A DNA stretch of 64,000 nucleotides, from NCBI GenBank assembly GCA_004212795.1, contig SHBR01000005.1, positions 1 to 64,000 of the forward strand, read 5' to 3'. The notes beneath the pieces were generated by a model. It searched no databases and had not been told where the DNA came from. It was given only the letters and a program-made list of their open reading frames with translations. This DNA comes from Candidatus Thioglobus sp. Its GTDB lineage: Bacteria > Pseudomonadota > Gammaproteobacteria > Arenicellales > UBA868. The position numbers were made by a program, and so were the translations under genes. Below, piece after piece: positions 39,794-49,261 of this stretch (the first letter of the stretch is position 1; each line of letters starts with the position of its first letter).

Positions 39794-40927
39794 ATGGAAG
39801 ACTGGTCGGTTATTTATAGAGTTTCCTTGCTCGGTTTTTTGGGCGCTATGATTTTTGGGGCAGTCGCGAGCAAAACCCATTTTTGTACCATGGGCTCGGT
39901 TAGTGACTGGATCAATATGGGATCAAAAGTTCGTTTTCGGGCTTGGGTGTTGGCTATGGGGATCGCAATTCTCGGGGCGCAAGCGATGATGCAAATGGGC
40001 CTGATTGATCTCAACGAAACAATCTATCGGGGTCCAAGCTTTGGGTGGGCTGGATTTTTAATAGGCGGCATTCTTTTCGGGATCGGGATGACTCTGGGCG
40101 GAGGTTGTGGTCAACGCACGCTCGTTCGCGTTGGCGGAGGCAATCTTAAATCTCTGGTTGTTCTAATTGTGATGGCAATTACGGCTTATGCAACGCTAAG
40201 GGGGATATTGGCGCCAGTGCGTATTGATGTGTTTGGGTCATTGGCAGTTGATCTTGCAATGCACGATATCAATGATCAGGGGATAGATACATTAATCACA
40301 CACTTGACCGGCCTTTCTTTGCAGATGGCTTCAGTAGCTGTAGCTGCGACTCTCGGTGTTGGCGCAATTATCTATGCGATTAAAGATGAAAGTTTCCGGC
40401 GAAGTTCCGACAATATTCTGGCGGGACTGACGATCGGGATTCTCGTGTGCGGGGCTTGGTACGTTACGGGTGTAATCGGCAATGATGATTTTGAGCCGGT
40501 ACCGCTTGAGGCCGTAACATTTATTGCCCCGTCCGCGAACTTTTTGAATTACATCATGACCTGGACCGGATCCGAGATCGGTTTTGGAATCGCTGTTGTC
40601 TTCGGAATGATTGCAGGTTCATTCATATACGCAGTTTTGACAGGAAATTTTCGAGTAGAAAGTTTCATCGCTGGGGGTGATATGCGAAATCACCTTGTTG
40701 GCGGTGTTTTGATGGGTTTTGGTGGCGTGCTTTCATTTGGCTGTACGATTGGCCAAGGGGTTTCCGGGATATCGACTTTGGCGCTGGGCTCGTTTTTGAC
40801 GCTGATCTCGATCATGCTTGGATCGGCGCTGACGATGAAAACGCAGTACTACATGCTGGATGATGGATTCTGGGTTTCTTTGCGGCAATCTTTAGTGGAC
40901 TTGAAACTTTGGCCTCAAAATTCTTAA
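39794..40927 (+). CDS. YeeE/YedE family membrane protein (sulfur compound transporter)
   Basis: GAVASKTHFCTMGSVSDWI; GMTLGGGCGQRTLVRVGGGN; LSFGCTIGQGVSG. Confidence 0.88.
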   Translation: MEDWSVIYRVSLLGFLGAMIFGAVASKTHFCTMGSVSDWINMGSKVRFRAWVLAMGIAILGAQAMMQMGLIDLNETIYRGPSFGWAGFLIGGILFGIGMTLGGGCGQRTLVRVGGGNLKSLVVLIVMAITAYATLRGILAPVRIDVFGSLAVDLAMHDINDQGIDTLITHLTGLSLQMASVAVAATLGVGAIIYAIKDESFRRSSDNILAGLTIGILVCGAWYVTGVIGNDDFEPVPLEAVTFIAPSANFLNYIMTWTGSEIGFGIAVVFGMIAGSFIYAVLTGNFRVESFIAGGDMRNHLVGGVLMGFGGVLSFGCTIGQGVSGISTLALGSFLTLISIMLGSALTMKTQYYMLDDGFWVSLRQSLVDLKLWPQNS

Positions 40928-41001
40928 ACCCGTATGTGAGAAAAGAGTGAATGGACAAGCGCCATTAGACTCTTGAGCGGTTATAATGCGCGACGAGTTT
41001 T

Positions 41002-41077
41002 GGGGCGTTAGCTCAGTTGGTAGAGCATCTGACTTTTAATCAGGTGGTCGCAGGTTCGATCCCTGCACGCCCCACCA
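41002..41077 (+). tRNA. tRNA-Lys (UUU anticodon)
   Basis: GGGGCGTTAGCTCAGTTGGTAGAGCATCTGACTTTTAATCAGGTGGTCGCAGGTTCGATCCCTGCACGCCCCACCA; complete cloverleaf with encoded CCA. Confidence 0.96.
41026..41077 (+). repeat. Left copy (att-like) of 52-bp direct repeat, 3' part of tRNA-Lys
   Basis: catctgacttttaatcaggtggtcgcaggttcgatccctgcacgccccacca, identical at 42613-42664. Confidence 0.95.
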
Positions 41078-41228
41078 AATTTCAAACACTTACAGGTGTT
41101 TTGAAAATGACTGTGCGCCATTCAATAGCGGTTTCTCGTTTTTTGGGTTAATTTAGAGACCTATGAAGAAAATTCTGAAATACTCCTAAGTTCTTCCTTG
41201 TCGGCAAGTTGATTTAATAATTTCATCC

Positions 41229-42224
41229 ATGCGTAAGAATATGATTAGTCGATTAACTAAAAGTGTTTTCAGTTCAGCGCCGCCGAGATTGCAGAAATGG
41301 ATGCTGAATCGATTTATCTACCGCAAAACAATCGAAAGAAAAAAGATTTCCCCGGGCCAGACCCCATTGTTCGATACCGTATTCTTTGAGGTGCGCACTA
41401 GGTGTAATGGCCACTGCAAATTTTGCTTGGCATCAGTGGGCACCGACCCTCGTAACGATATAAGCATGTCTTATGAATTGTTTGATAAGGTTCTTATCGA
41501 TTTGGCTGACTTAGGTTTCGAAGGGCGGATTGCGTTCCATAATAATAGCGAGCCACTTCTCTTTAAACAGTTGCCGGACTTTGTGGCCCGAGCGAAAGAA
41601 TGTCTCCCAAGGTGCTACATTCAGATTCTCACCAACGGTCGCGCGCTTACTTTGTCGCGAACGGAGCAATTGCTAAAAGCCGGGGTAGATCAAATATCGG
41701 TTAACGTTTATCGAAGGAACGAACGGGAGTCAATCCCACGAGTATTACATGACATTCGATCTAAACTCCTGGAACCCGCGTTTGAGGAGAATCAACTCGA
41801 AGTCTTAGGCCTTGGGCGTGAGCAATCTCCCGATAAACCAAAGTTTAGTTTTGTTGTTTCTCAGCGGTTGGAAAATGAACTTCTCGACAGTCGAGCAGGC
41901 ACGGCGCCAAACAAGCCTCAGCCAGCGCCGTTAGAAAGAGGATTTTGCCAGTATCCATTCACACAATTTATTGTATCGGCAGATGGTCAGGTTGCTGGTT
42001 GTTGTAATGATGTTTTATTTGAGCTGCCGATGGGGAATATGAAGAACTCCACGGTTTCGGAAATTTGGTTCGGGAAAGAATTTTCCAAATTAAGAGGGGA
42101 TCTTCTGGCAGGTGATCGAAGTGGTGTAAGAACCTGTCGCCAGTGTGATTTTATTGGCGTAAAAAAGGCGCCTGGTAGCGTTATATCTAAACTCGTGTTT
42201 GCTGGTCTAAGAGACCGCGGTTAA
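41229..42224 (+). CDS. Radical SAM protein with SPASM-like C-terminal domain
   Basis: FFEVRTRCNGHCKFCLASV (CxxxCxxC); C-terminal Cys cluster GQVAGCCNDVLFELPMGN...CRQCDF. Confidence 0.88.
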   Translation: MRKNMISRLTKSVFSSAPPRLQKWMLNRFIYRKTIERKKISPGQTPLFDTVFFEVRTRCNGHCKFCLASVGTDPRNDISMSYELFDKVLIDLADLGFEGRIAFHNNSEPLLFKQLPDFVARAKECLPRCYIQILTNGRALTLSRTEQLLKAGVDQISVNVYRRNERESIPRVLHDIRSKLLEPAFEENQLEVLGLGREQSPDKPKFSFVVSQRLENELLDSRAGTAPNKPQPAPLERGFCQYPFTQFIVSADGQVAGCCNDVLFELPMGNMKNSTVSEIWFGKEFSKLRGDLLAGDRSGVRTCRQCDFIGVKKAPGSVISKLVFAGLRDRG

Positions 42225-42237
42225 ACCCAGATCGTAG

Positions 42238-42522
42238 CCAGGTATAGCTGGAGGGAGCAGTCCCTCGCAAGATATACCAGCAAAAAAGATAAGTACCTTC
42301 AGGCTTCCAAATTCTGCTTCTCAACATCTATTAAGCAAATTCGTCCGTCGGGAAAGTTGGAGAAAAGATAGGCGTAGGAACCTTAATGGCTCCCAAGATG
42401 AGTTGGAGACTGCATCAAAAACGTTAGGCCATGCATCTACCGCAACCACCAAGAAGTTCTACCGCAGTAATGTCACCAACGTCACTCCAATAATCCGCCA
42501 AATAAATCCAAAGAACTCCTGA
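42238..42522 (+). pseudogene. Remnant of tyrosine recombinase/integrase (C-terminal part)
   Basis: Open frame without start codon: ...RRRNLNGSQDELETASKTLGHASTATTKKFYRSNVTNVTPIIRQINPKNS*; LGHAS...TT..FY resembles the catalytic His/Tyr region of phage-type integrases. Confidence 0.65.
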
Positions 42523-42612
42523 GACTCGGGAGAAAGTTGCTGTAAACTTCCAGAAGTTTGGCAAAGCGTATTTGTATTCGCTCTTTAATAATAGAGTTAT
42601 GGTGAGTTAGGC

Positions 42613-42664
42613 CATCTGACTTTTAATCAGGTGGTCGCAGGTTCGATCCCTGCACGCCCCACCA
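42613..42664 (+). repeat. Right copy (att-like) of 52-bp direct repeat = 3' part of tRNA-Lys, not a full tRNA
   Basis: Exact match to 41026-41077; no 5' acceptor strand upstream. Confidence 0.95.
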
Positions 42665-42781
42665 TTTTCTGAAAAGAAAAGTGGCCTTTTTGTCTTTTCA
42701 AAAATTGCGCTCCCTGTTGAGAAGACATTGTCATTCCTATAGCGTTTTAGCTCTCATTTACCCACTTGGATAAATCGTTTT

Positions 42782-43159
42782 TTGAATGATTCACAAGCAA
42801 TGTCTGATGCCTCCGATTCATTGAGTTCGCTTCTTTTAGATCATTCAGATCCGATCGAGGCAGTGAGCGCGGGTGTTATCGCACACATGAATGAGGATCA
42901 TTCTGATGCGAATCTTGACTATGCCCATGGCCTTGGTGCCTGTCCAGAGGCCACATCAGCGATACTCCTTAAGATTAATCGGTTGGGGATTGTTCTGCAG
43001 GCAACGACTTCGGATGAAGTCAAAACGATTCCCGTTAAATTTCCAGAGCCGCTGGAATCGCAGGATCAAATACGACCCGCGTTGATCAATCTTCTGACCG
43101 AGGCGCGAAAGTCTCTCAAATCGATAAATCGATTCTCCAATCAGGAAACATCAGCATGA
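42782..43159 (+). CDS. DUF2470 (HugZ-like C-terminal) domain protein
   Basis: IAHMNEDHSDANLDYAHGLG ... GIVLQATTSDEVKTIPVKFPEPLES. Confidence 0.8.
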   Translation: MNDSQAMSDASDSLSSLLLDHSDPIEAVSAGVIAHMNEDHSDANLDYAHGLGACPEATSAILLKINRLGIVLQATTSDEVKTIPVKFPEPLESQDQIRPALINLLTEARKSLKSINRFSNQETSA

Positions 43160-44043
43160 ATGATATGGTGCGCGAATGTGCAGACGTGAATCATGAGTTG
43201 ATTGATCGTCCGATAGATCGGATTCTGGACGGCCAACCCACGTCGGACGGGGCGGGCGTTCGCCTGACCCGATATATTGGATCGCAATTGCTGTCCGAGC
43301 TTGATCCATTTTTGTTGCTCGATTTTTTTGAGTCGGATAATCCGGATGACTACATCGCGGGCTTTCCGTCCCACCCGCATCGTGGATTTGAAACCGTAAC
43401 TTACCTCCTTGCGGGGAAGATGCGTCATGGTGATAGTGCCGGTCATAGTGGCGTAATTGAAGCAGGCGGTATTCAGTGGATGACGGCGGGGCGTGGCATT
43501 ATTCACTCAGAAATGCCGGAGCAGGAAAACGGTCGATTGGCCGGGTTTCAGCTTTGGGTGAATTTGCCTTCGCAAAAGAAACTCTGCGAGCCGGCGTATC
43601 ATGAGTATCACAAAGAAGAGATTCCCGTTGAAAGCCGGTTATCGGGCGCCGAAGTCCGTGTGATTGCCGGTATGACTTCAGAAGGAACGAAAGGGCCTGT
43701 CAGCGATGTTGTCACGAGTCCGTTATATCTTGATATTGATCTTCCTGCGAATACGGGTTTTGAGGAGGCGACGCCACAGGGGCATAGTTGTTTTGTGTTT
43801 GTGATCGATGGGGCGCTGGAAGTTTTGGATTGCGATAGTCGTGAGACTGTGGGCGCTCGCCAGCTCGCGGTTTTCGGTGTTGGTAGCCGGGTCCGTATGA
43901 ATGCGGGAGCGACCGGGGCCAGACTCCTGCTTGTTTGCGCTCAAGCTTTACATGAGCCGGTTGCCCGCTACGGACCTTTTGTGATGAATACCCGGGAAGA
44001 GATAGAGCAAGCGGTCGAAGATTTCAATTCTGGTCAATTCTAG
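43156..44043 (+). CDS. Pirin family protein
   Basis: FPSHPHRGFETVTYLLAGKMRHGDSAGHSGVIEAGGIQWMTAGRGIIHSEMP. Confidence 0.95.
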   Translation: MNDMVRECADVNHELIDRPIDRILDGQPTSDGAGVRLTRYIGSQLLSELDPFLLLDFFESDNPDDYIAGFPSHPHRGFETVTYLLAGKMRHGDSAGHSGVIEAGGIQWMTAGRGIIHSEMPEQENGRLAGFQLWVNLPSQKKLCEPAYHEYHKEEIPVESRLSGAEVRVIAGMTSEGTKGPVSDVVTSPLYLDIDLPANTGFEEATPQGHSCFVFVIDGALEVLDCDSRETVGARQLAVFGVGSRVRMNAGATGARLLLVCAQALHEPVARYGPFVMNTREEIEQAVEDFNSGQF

Positions 44044-44077
44044 AGGCTCTCATTGCCCGTTTTAATTCGGAATTAAA

Positions 44078-44794
44078 ATGATTACCAATCCACGTGCTGT
44101 TGATCGAATCGCTATTCGCGATTCACTCGGTTATCCGGCGATCACGTTGTTAGCGAGCATGATTGGTTTCGGGTCTCTTGTTAACGAAAGCGGCCTTCCG
44201 CTTGGTATGGCAATTGCTGCCACCCTTGGAATATGGGGATTGCCCGGGCAACTAACCTTAATAGAGATGCATGCTGCAGGTGCTTCTGCTTTTTTTGTGA
44301 TTCTTGGTGTTGCGCTTGCAAATGCGCGATTCTTGCCGATGGCCGTCTCATTTATGCCTTTAATGCCAAGTCGCCGCGCAGGAATGGCTTCGGATTTTGT
44401 ATTGGTTCAAATGCTTTCGATTAACTCGTGGGCTGCAGGTTTAAAACGCTTTCCAGAGATTGCGCTTGAACTTAGGCGACGCTATTACGTTGTGTTTGGC
44501 ACAATTTGTATGAGCGCCGGCTTGATAGGCACGATCATCGGCTATCTTGGTGTTGAAATGATGCCAAGAGAGATTGCGCTTGGTCTTATTTTTATGAATC
44601 CGCTTTTTTTCGCCATCCTCTTGGCGGGCGTAAATAATCGTCCCTCGCTCATTGCGCTGCTGATCGGCGCGCCTCTCGGACTATTTTTTCATTTAGTGGT
44701 GCCTGATTTCGATCTTCTGTTAACCGGAATTATCGGGGGTAGCCTCGCGTTCTGGATAGGCCAGCGTTGGCCGCAACGGGACAATTCACCATGA
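44078..44794 (+). CDS. AzlC family permease
   Basis: AIAATLGIWGLPGQLTLIEMHAAGASAFFVILGVALANARFLPMAVSFMP. Confidence 0.85.
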   Translation: MITNPRAVDRIAIRDSLGYPAITLLASMIGFGSLVNESGLPLGMAIAATLGIWGLPGQLTLIEMHAAGASAFFVILGVALANARFLPMAVSFMPLMPSRRAGMASDFVLVQMLSINSWAAGLKRFPEIALELRRRYYVVFGTICMSAGLIGTIIGYLGVEMMPREIALGLIFMNPLFFAILLAGVNNRPSLIALLIGAPLGLFFHLVVPDFDLLLTGIIGGSLAFWIGQRWPQRDNSP

Positions 44795-45144
44795 CAACGG
44801 TTTCATATTTTGGGTTAGCGTTACTAACACTTGGCGCGATATTGGGCACCTATTTTTGGAGGGGGATGGGTGTATTGTTTGCCTCCCGAGTAAATAGTGC
44901 CGGGGCTGTATTTCAATGGGTGACGTTTGTGTCTTACGCGATGCTGGGCGGCCTTATTGCTCGTATGGTGGTTTTACCGATTGGACCATTGGAAGAAACA
45001 TCTTTGCTTATTCGAAGCCTGGCGTTTGCGATAGGCGTGACAGTATTTCTACTTCTCGGTCGACGGGTGTTGCCAGCTGTTCTGATCGGCGTGGGATCAT
45101 TTATTGCGATGATTTTTTTTTCAGGCGCTTTATTATCGTCGTAA
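44791..45144 (+). CDS. AzlD-like small membrane protein
   Basis: ~117 aa, 3-4 TM, overlaps azlC stop by 4 bp (ATGA). Confidence 0.7.
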   Translation: MTTVSYFGLALLTLGAILGTYFWRGMGVLFASRVNSAGAVFQWVTFVSYAMLGGLIARMVVLPIGPLEETSLLIRSLAFAIGVTVFLLLGRRVLPAVLIGVGSFIAMIFFSGALLSS

Positions 45145-45249
45145 CTTAAAAGCATCGAGTCGCAACCGGGACGATCAGTCAGATACTTTTGGGTAGGATG
45201 TGGGTTAACCGTAGGCCTATCATTATGCTTTTAGATTTTAGAGATCGTT

Positions 45250-46350
45250 ATGCGACTTAAAGTGCTCGCGCTCGGAGGCGACGGCATTGGGCCAGAGGTT
45301 GTTGATGCCGGCCTTAAAGTGCTGGAATGCGCTGCAAAATCAATTGATCTCGGTCTTGATATCAGTGAAGACCTTTTGCATGGCGCGGCGTGGGAAAGGT
45401 ACAACACCTTTATAAGAGATGAGACGCTTGAGAAAGCGCAAGCGTCAAATGCCGTTCTGGTGGGCGCTGTCGGTGGTCCAAAGTGGGATCATATTATGAG
45501 GGATGGCGGCCCCGAAGAGCAGGATGGCCTGATGAAGTTGCGACATCACCTTAAAACGTTTGCTTGCTTGCGTCATGCGAGAGCTCACACCGCGTTGCTC
45601 GACAGGACCGCGTTCAAGCCGACCGTTCTCAGTGGGGCCGATATCATGGTTATGAGAGAGCTTTGTGGTGGTGCGATGTTCACGCCAACGCGGGGCATCA
45701 CGGCTGACAGCGACGGCGTTCGCCGCGGGTTTGATCTCAATGAGTACAGAGAATCTGAAATTGCACGCTTCGCTCGCGTTGGATTCGAGGTGGCTCGCCG
45801 TCGACGTAATCGCTTATTGTCTGTAGATAAGTCAAACGTCTTTATGGTCGGTAAACTGTGGCGCGAGATTGTCAGTGATCTCGGCCGTGAAGAATTTCCT
45901 GATGTCGAGCTTACCCACTTTTTCGCTGATAACGCAGCATATCAACTTTCCCGCCGTCCAGCGGATTTCGATGTCATTCTTGCTGATAATTTATTTGGGG
46001 ATATTCTTTCCGATCAAGCCGGCGCTATCGCAGGCTCACTCGGTATGCTGCCTTCAGCCTGTCTTGCTGGATTACCTGCAAAACAGATCTCGGAATGTCC
46101 AGCAATCTATGAGCCGGTCCATGGGAGTGCGCCAGATATTGCCGGCCAAGGGGTCGCGAATCCTATCGGTACAATTTTATCGGTCGGGATGCTGTTGGAA
46201 TACAGTGCTGGCCAGCCGGATTGCGCGCGTCGGGTTGATCGAGCGGTGGATGCAGCGCTTACTGCAGGTTTCGCGACGCCAGATCTTGGTGGGGACCACA
46301 CCACAAGTCAGCTAGTCGATGCAGTGATTCGTTACTTCAGGAAAGCCTGA
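45250..46350 (+). CDS. Isocitrate/isopropylmalate dehydrogenase family protein (LeuB-like)
   Basis: VLALGGDGIGPEVVDAGLKVL; DNLFGDILSDQAGAIAGSLGMLPSA; EPVHGSAPDIAGQGVANP. Confidence 0.85.
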   Translation: MRLKVLALGGDGIGPEVVDAGLKVLECAAKSIDLGLDISEDLLHGAAWERYNTFIRDETLEKAQASNAVLVGAVGGPKWDHIMRDGGPEEQDGLMKLRHHLKTFACLRHARAHTALLDRTAFKPTVLSGADIMVMRELCGGAMFTPTRGITADSDGVRRGFDLNEYRESEIARFARVGFEVARRRRNRLLSVDKSNVFMVGKLWREIVSDLGREEFPDVELTHFFADNAAYQLSRRPADFDVILADNLFGDILSDQAGAIAGSLGMLPSACLAGLPAKQISECPAIYEPVHGSAPDIAGQGVANPIGTILSVGMLLEYSAGQPDCARRVDRAVDAALTAGFATPDLGGDHTTSQLVDAVIRYFRKA

Positions 46351-46498
46351 TATCGGACATGATGTCATATGATGTGATCGCCATGATCGGGATAATTTTA
46401 AAGTGGTAGTGCACGTGCACTTTTCATATGCAAGCCAAATTAAGAGAGGTTACAGCTCGTTTTCATTAAATTAATTTTTACCGGACCGAATCAAGACC

Positions 46499-47539
46499 AT
46501 GAATCACGTGGTTAATTCAAAACTGACTCTAGACGAACCACGCCTTGAAATAGAAGCGGTAGATGCGAAATCAGTATTAGATGAAATTTTCACTGCGGTG
46601 GGCTGTGTCCGCAGCGTATCAAATATGGTCGCGGAACACCTTGTGGATACGAGTCTGTGCGGGATGGAAAGTCACGGTGTGATGCGCGCGCTCCAGTACG
46701 TTGCACAATTCCAAGACGGATACATGAAGGCTCGATCTGAGCCTCAGATTGTGACGAATGATCGGGGCTCAGTTGAGATTGATGGTAATGCGGGTATCGG
46801 GATACCAGCGATGCAGCTTGCGTATGAAAAAGGAATCGAAGTTGCGAGGTTATCGGGGGTGTCTGCGCTGGCTGTTCGCAATGTGGGTCATACAGGTCGG
46901 CATGGCGCATTTGCTGATTTAGCGGCACAAGACGGTTTCCTCACTATATGCGTTGGCGGTGGAAATCGAAAAATTTGGCGTCAGGTTGCGCCATATGGCG
47001 GGACAAAACCAATGTTACCCACTAACCCTTGGTGCGTCGGGATACCCGGGGGTGCAAGGGGTCCGGTCGTACTGGATTTTGCGACTTCTAAAATTGCAGG
47101 TGGATGGATTTATGCTGCAAAGAGCGCGGGTGCTCTGTTGCCCGAGGATTCCGTGATTGATTCGAGCGGTAACCCGACCCGTGATCCAAACGACTACTTT
47201 GATGGCGGCGCGATTTTGCCCTTTGGAGGACATAAAGGATATGCGTTGGCGTTGGTAGGCGAGATCATCGGAGAAGCAATGCTGGGCCCCGTAAAAACTG
47301 AATGTAACTGGCTGCTAATCACTCTGGATTCGGAGCGGTTTCGCGAGACTTCGGCGGCAGGAGAGATTGCTGAGGAAATTCTCTCCGAACTCCGGAGCTG
47401 TCCGCCTGCACCTGGTTTCAGCAAAGTAGAGATTCCCGGTGAGCGTGAGCGAGCGCATCGGGTAAATTCGTGTGGAGTTGTTTCAGTTCCATCCCAGACG
47501 TGGAAGCAAGTTCTCGAGTTACACAAGAGTCTTATTTAA
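46499..47539 (+). CDS. Malate/L-lactate dehydrogenase family (Ldh2/MDH2) oxidoreductase
   Basis: GMESHGVMRALQYV; VRNVGHTGRHGAFADLAA; FGGHKGYALALVGEIIGEAM. Confidence 0.88.
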   Translation: MNHVVNSKLTLDEPRLEIEAVDAKSVLDEIFTAVGCVRSVSNMVAEHLVDTSLCGMESHGVMRALQYVAQFQDGYMKARSEPQIVTNDRGSVEIDGNAGIGIPAMQLAYEKGIEVARLSGVSALAVRNVGHTGRHGAFADLAAQDGFLTICVGGGNRKIWRQVAPYGGTKPMLPTNPWCVGIPGGARGPVVLDFATSKIAGGWIYAAKSAGALLPEDSVIDSSGNPTRDPNDYFDGGAILPFGGHKGYALALVGEIIGEAMLGPVKTECNWLLITLDSERFRETSAAGEIAEEILSELRSCPPAPGFSKVEIPGERERAHRVNSCGVVSVPSQTWKQVLELHKSLI

Positions 47540-47623
47540 TTCTATTCTTGGAAAGCCCAGCATAATGAAAGAAGATAAATCGGCGAGCATGGATTTTAAT
47601 GTCGAGAGTTTGCGATTGCGACG

Positions 47624-48556
47624 ATGGTGTCTTCTGTTTTGAGTCGTGATTTGACAGGCCAAAGAGTGGTGATCGCAAACACCCAGTGCTTTGTTGCGAT
47701 TTTTTTATGGGCGAGTGGTTTTGTTGCGCTCGAGTTTCTTGTTGATGATTGGGGGGCGCTTTCGCTTAATGCGATTCGACTCGGGGTTTCGGCTCTATTT
47801 CTGATGCTCTGGTGGATTGTGAGGGACGGTCTTGTTGCGATTATTCATGCGCCATGGTCGAAAGGGTTAATGGTGGGTGGACTTGGTTGGGGGATTGGCT
47901 CGCTATTGCTTTTTTTAGGGCAGCGCATGTCAGATCCCGTTACAACGACAATCGTTGTCGCGATGATGCCCTTAGCCGGCGCAGCGATTGAGATGATCTT
48001 TGAAAAAAGAAGGCTTATTTGGGGAGAGTATCTCGGGATTGGACTCGCGCTTTCCGGCGGGTATCTGGCGACAGGCGTCTCACTCGCAAAAAGTGAAGTC
48101 GGGGTCGGGGTATTACTCTGTTTTTTAGCGATTTTTCTTTTTGCGTGGGCAACGCGTGCCACCACTCGCCAACTTGGTGATCTGACGGCGACTGGTCAAA
48201 CGACAGTTACAATGATCGGTGGGGCCGTCGTTTCGCTTGGGCTTTATTTGGGGTTTTTGGCAGTCGGTTCGGCCGAAGTGCATATCGGCCCTGTAACGCT
48301 ATCCGTCATTTGGCCACTTTTCATATTTCTCTTGCCATCGTCAGGTATTGCGCAATTGTTATGGATTATCGGTGCAGGTAGGCTGGGGATCATGATCGCA
48401 TCATTTCATATGAATGCAGCGCCTTTTTATGTGATGGTTATTCTTGCAACCTTGTTTGATGCCGCATGGCAACCGGCTCGAATAATAGGCGCAGCTTTGG
48501 TTATTTTGGGCGTAATCATTGCCCAATCTCGACATTGGAATCAGAAGGCCATGTAG
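47624..48556 (+). CDS. EamA/DMT superfamily transporter
   Basis: ~10 TM; FLWASGFVALEFLVDDWGALSLNAIRLGVSALFL. Confidence 0.82.
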   Translation: MVSSVLSRDLTGQRVVIANTQCFVAIFLWASGFVALEFLVDDWGALSLNAIRLGVSALFLMLWWIVRDGLVAIIHAPWSKGLMVGGLGWGIGSLLLFLGQRMSDPVTTTIVVAMMPLAGAAIEMIFEKRRLIWGEYLGIGLALSGGYLATGVSLAKSEVGVGVLLCFLAIFLFAWATRATTRQLGDLTATGQTTVTMIGGAVVSLGLYLGFLAVGSAEVHIGPVTLSVIWPLFIFLLPSSGIAQLLWIIGAGRLGIMIASFHMNAAPFYVMVILATLFDAAWQPARIIGAALVILGVIIAQSRHWNQKAM

Positions 48557-48603
48557 GTGCGCTTCGGGTAGGTATAATTTAGTTAAATGGGAGAAGCAAA
48601 AAC

Positions 48604-49218
48604 ATGCGCACGTTAGTAGAAAGATTGGTTTTAATTCTGGGTTTTACAGTGAGTGGGGTAGCGGGCGCCGACGGCAGTCGCGGCGCAGAGTTGTTTGAAG
48701 CTCAATGTATTAGCTGTCATGGGAATGCAGCGGTGGACCTTAAAACGCCTGTACTGCATGGCCAGGAACCCGCTTACATCGCCCGATCGTTAGAGGCCTT
48801 TCAATTGGGTGGCCGGATCGATCAGATCATGTCTAGCATGAACGAGATCGCATCTGGATTATCGAACGAGGATATTTCTGCGCTTGCCGAATATCTGGCC
48901 AGTCAGGACCCTTGCGCCATTGATCTACAAATTGATTACGGTCGAGATGGCTTTCAGGAAGAGTTTGCCGCGGGCCGCGAAAAATACGCGCAGTCTAACT
49001 GCGGTCACTGCCATGATAGTTTCCATCACTATGCCCCCCGCATCGTGGGTCAAAAGGCAGCTTATCTTGAGCTTGCTTTATCTCAATTCAAGAGTGGCGT
49101 ACGACTGGCGCCAATGATGCCCCAGCTGTTGGCATCGTGGACAGAGCAGGATTTTAAAAATGTGGTGACTTATCTTAGCGGTATGCGGTTAATGCGCGCT
49201 TGTGGCGACCATTATTGA
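48604..49218 (+). CDS. Di-heme cytochrome c (cytochrome c4-like)
   Basis: Two CxxCH motifs: CISCHG and CGHCHD; N-terminal signal peptide. Confidence 0.88.
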   Translation: MRTLVERLVLILGFTVSGVAGADGSRGAELFEAQCISCHGNAAVDLKTPVLHGQEPAYIARSLEAFQLGGRIDQIMSSMNEIASGLSNEDISALAEYLASQDPCAIDLQIDYGRDGFQEEFAAGREKYAQSNCGHCHDSFHHYAPRIVGQKAAYLELALSQFKSGVRLAPMMPQLLASWTEQDFKNVVTYLSGMRLMRACGDHY

Positions 49219-49225
49219 TTGACGT

Positions 49226-49246
49226 TGAGGATCAGACAGATCCTCA
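49226..49246. terminator. Hairpin between convergent cytochrome c and methyltransferase genes
   Basis: TGAGGATC-agaca-GATCCTCA. Confidence 0.6.
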
Positions 49247-49261
49247 TTCGAATTTAGTGGT

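Noticed and set aside
41078-41228. RiPP precursor peptide upstream of the radical SAM gene
   Set aside because: Only 14-aa and 8-aa ORFs are present, with no clear core/leader features; not supportable.
42613-42664. Second tRNA-Lys gene
   Set aside because: Only the 3' 52 nt are present; the 5' acceptor strand and D-arm are missing, so it is an att-like repeat, not a functional tRNA.
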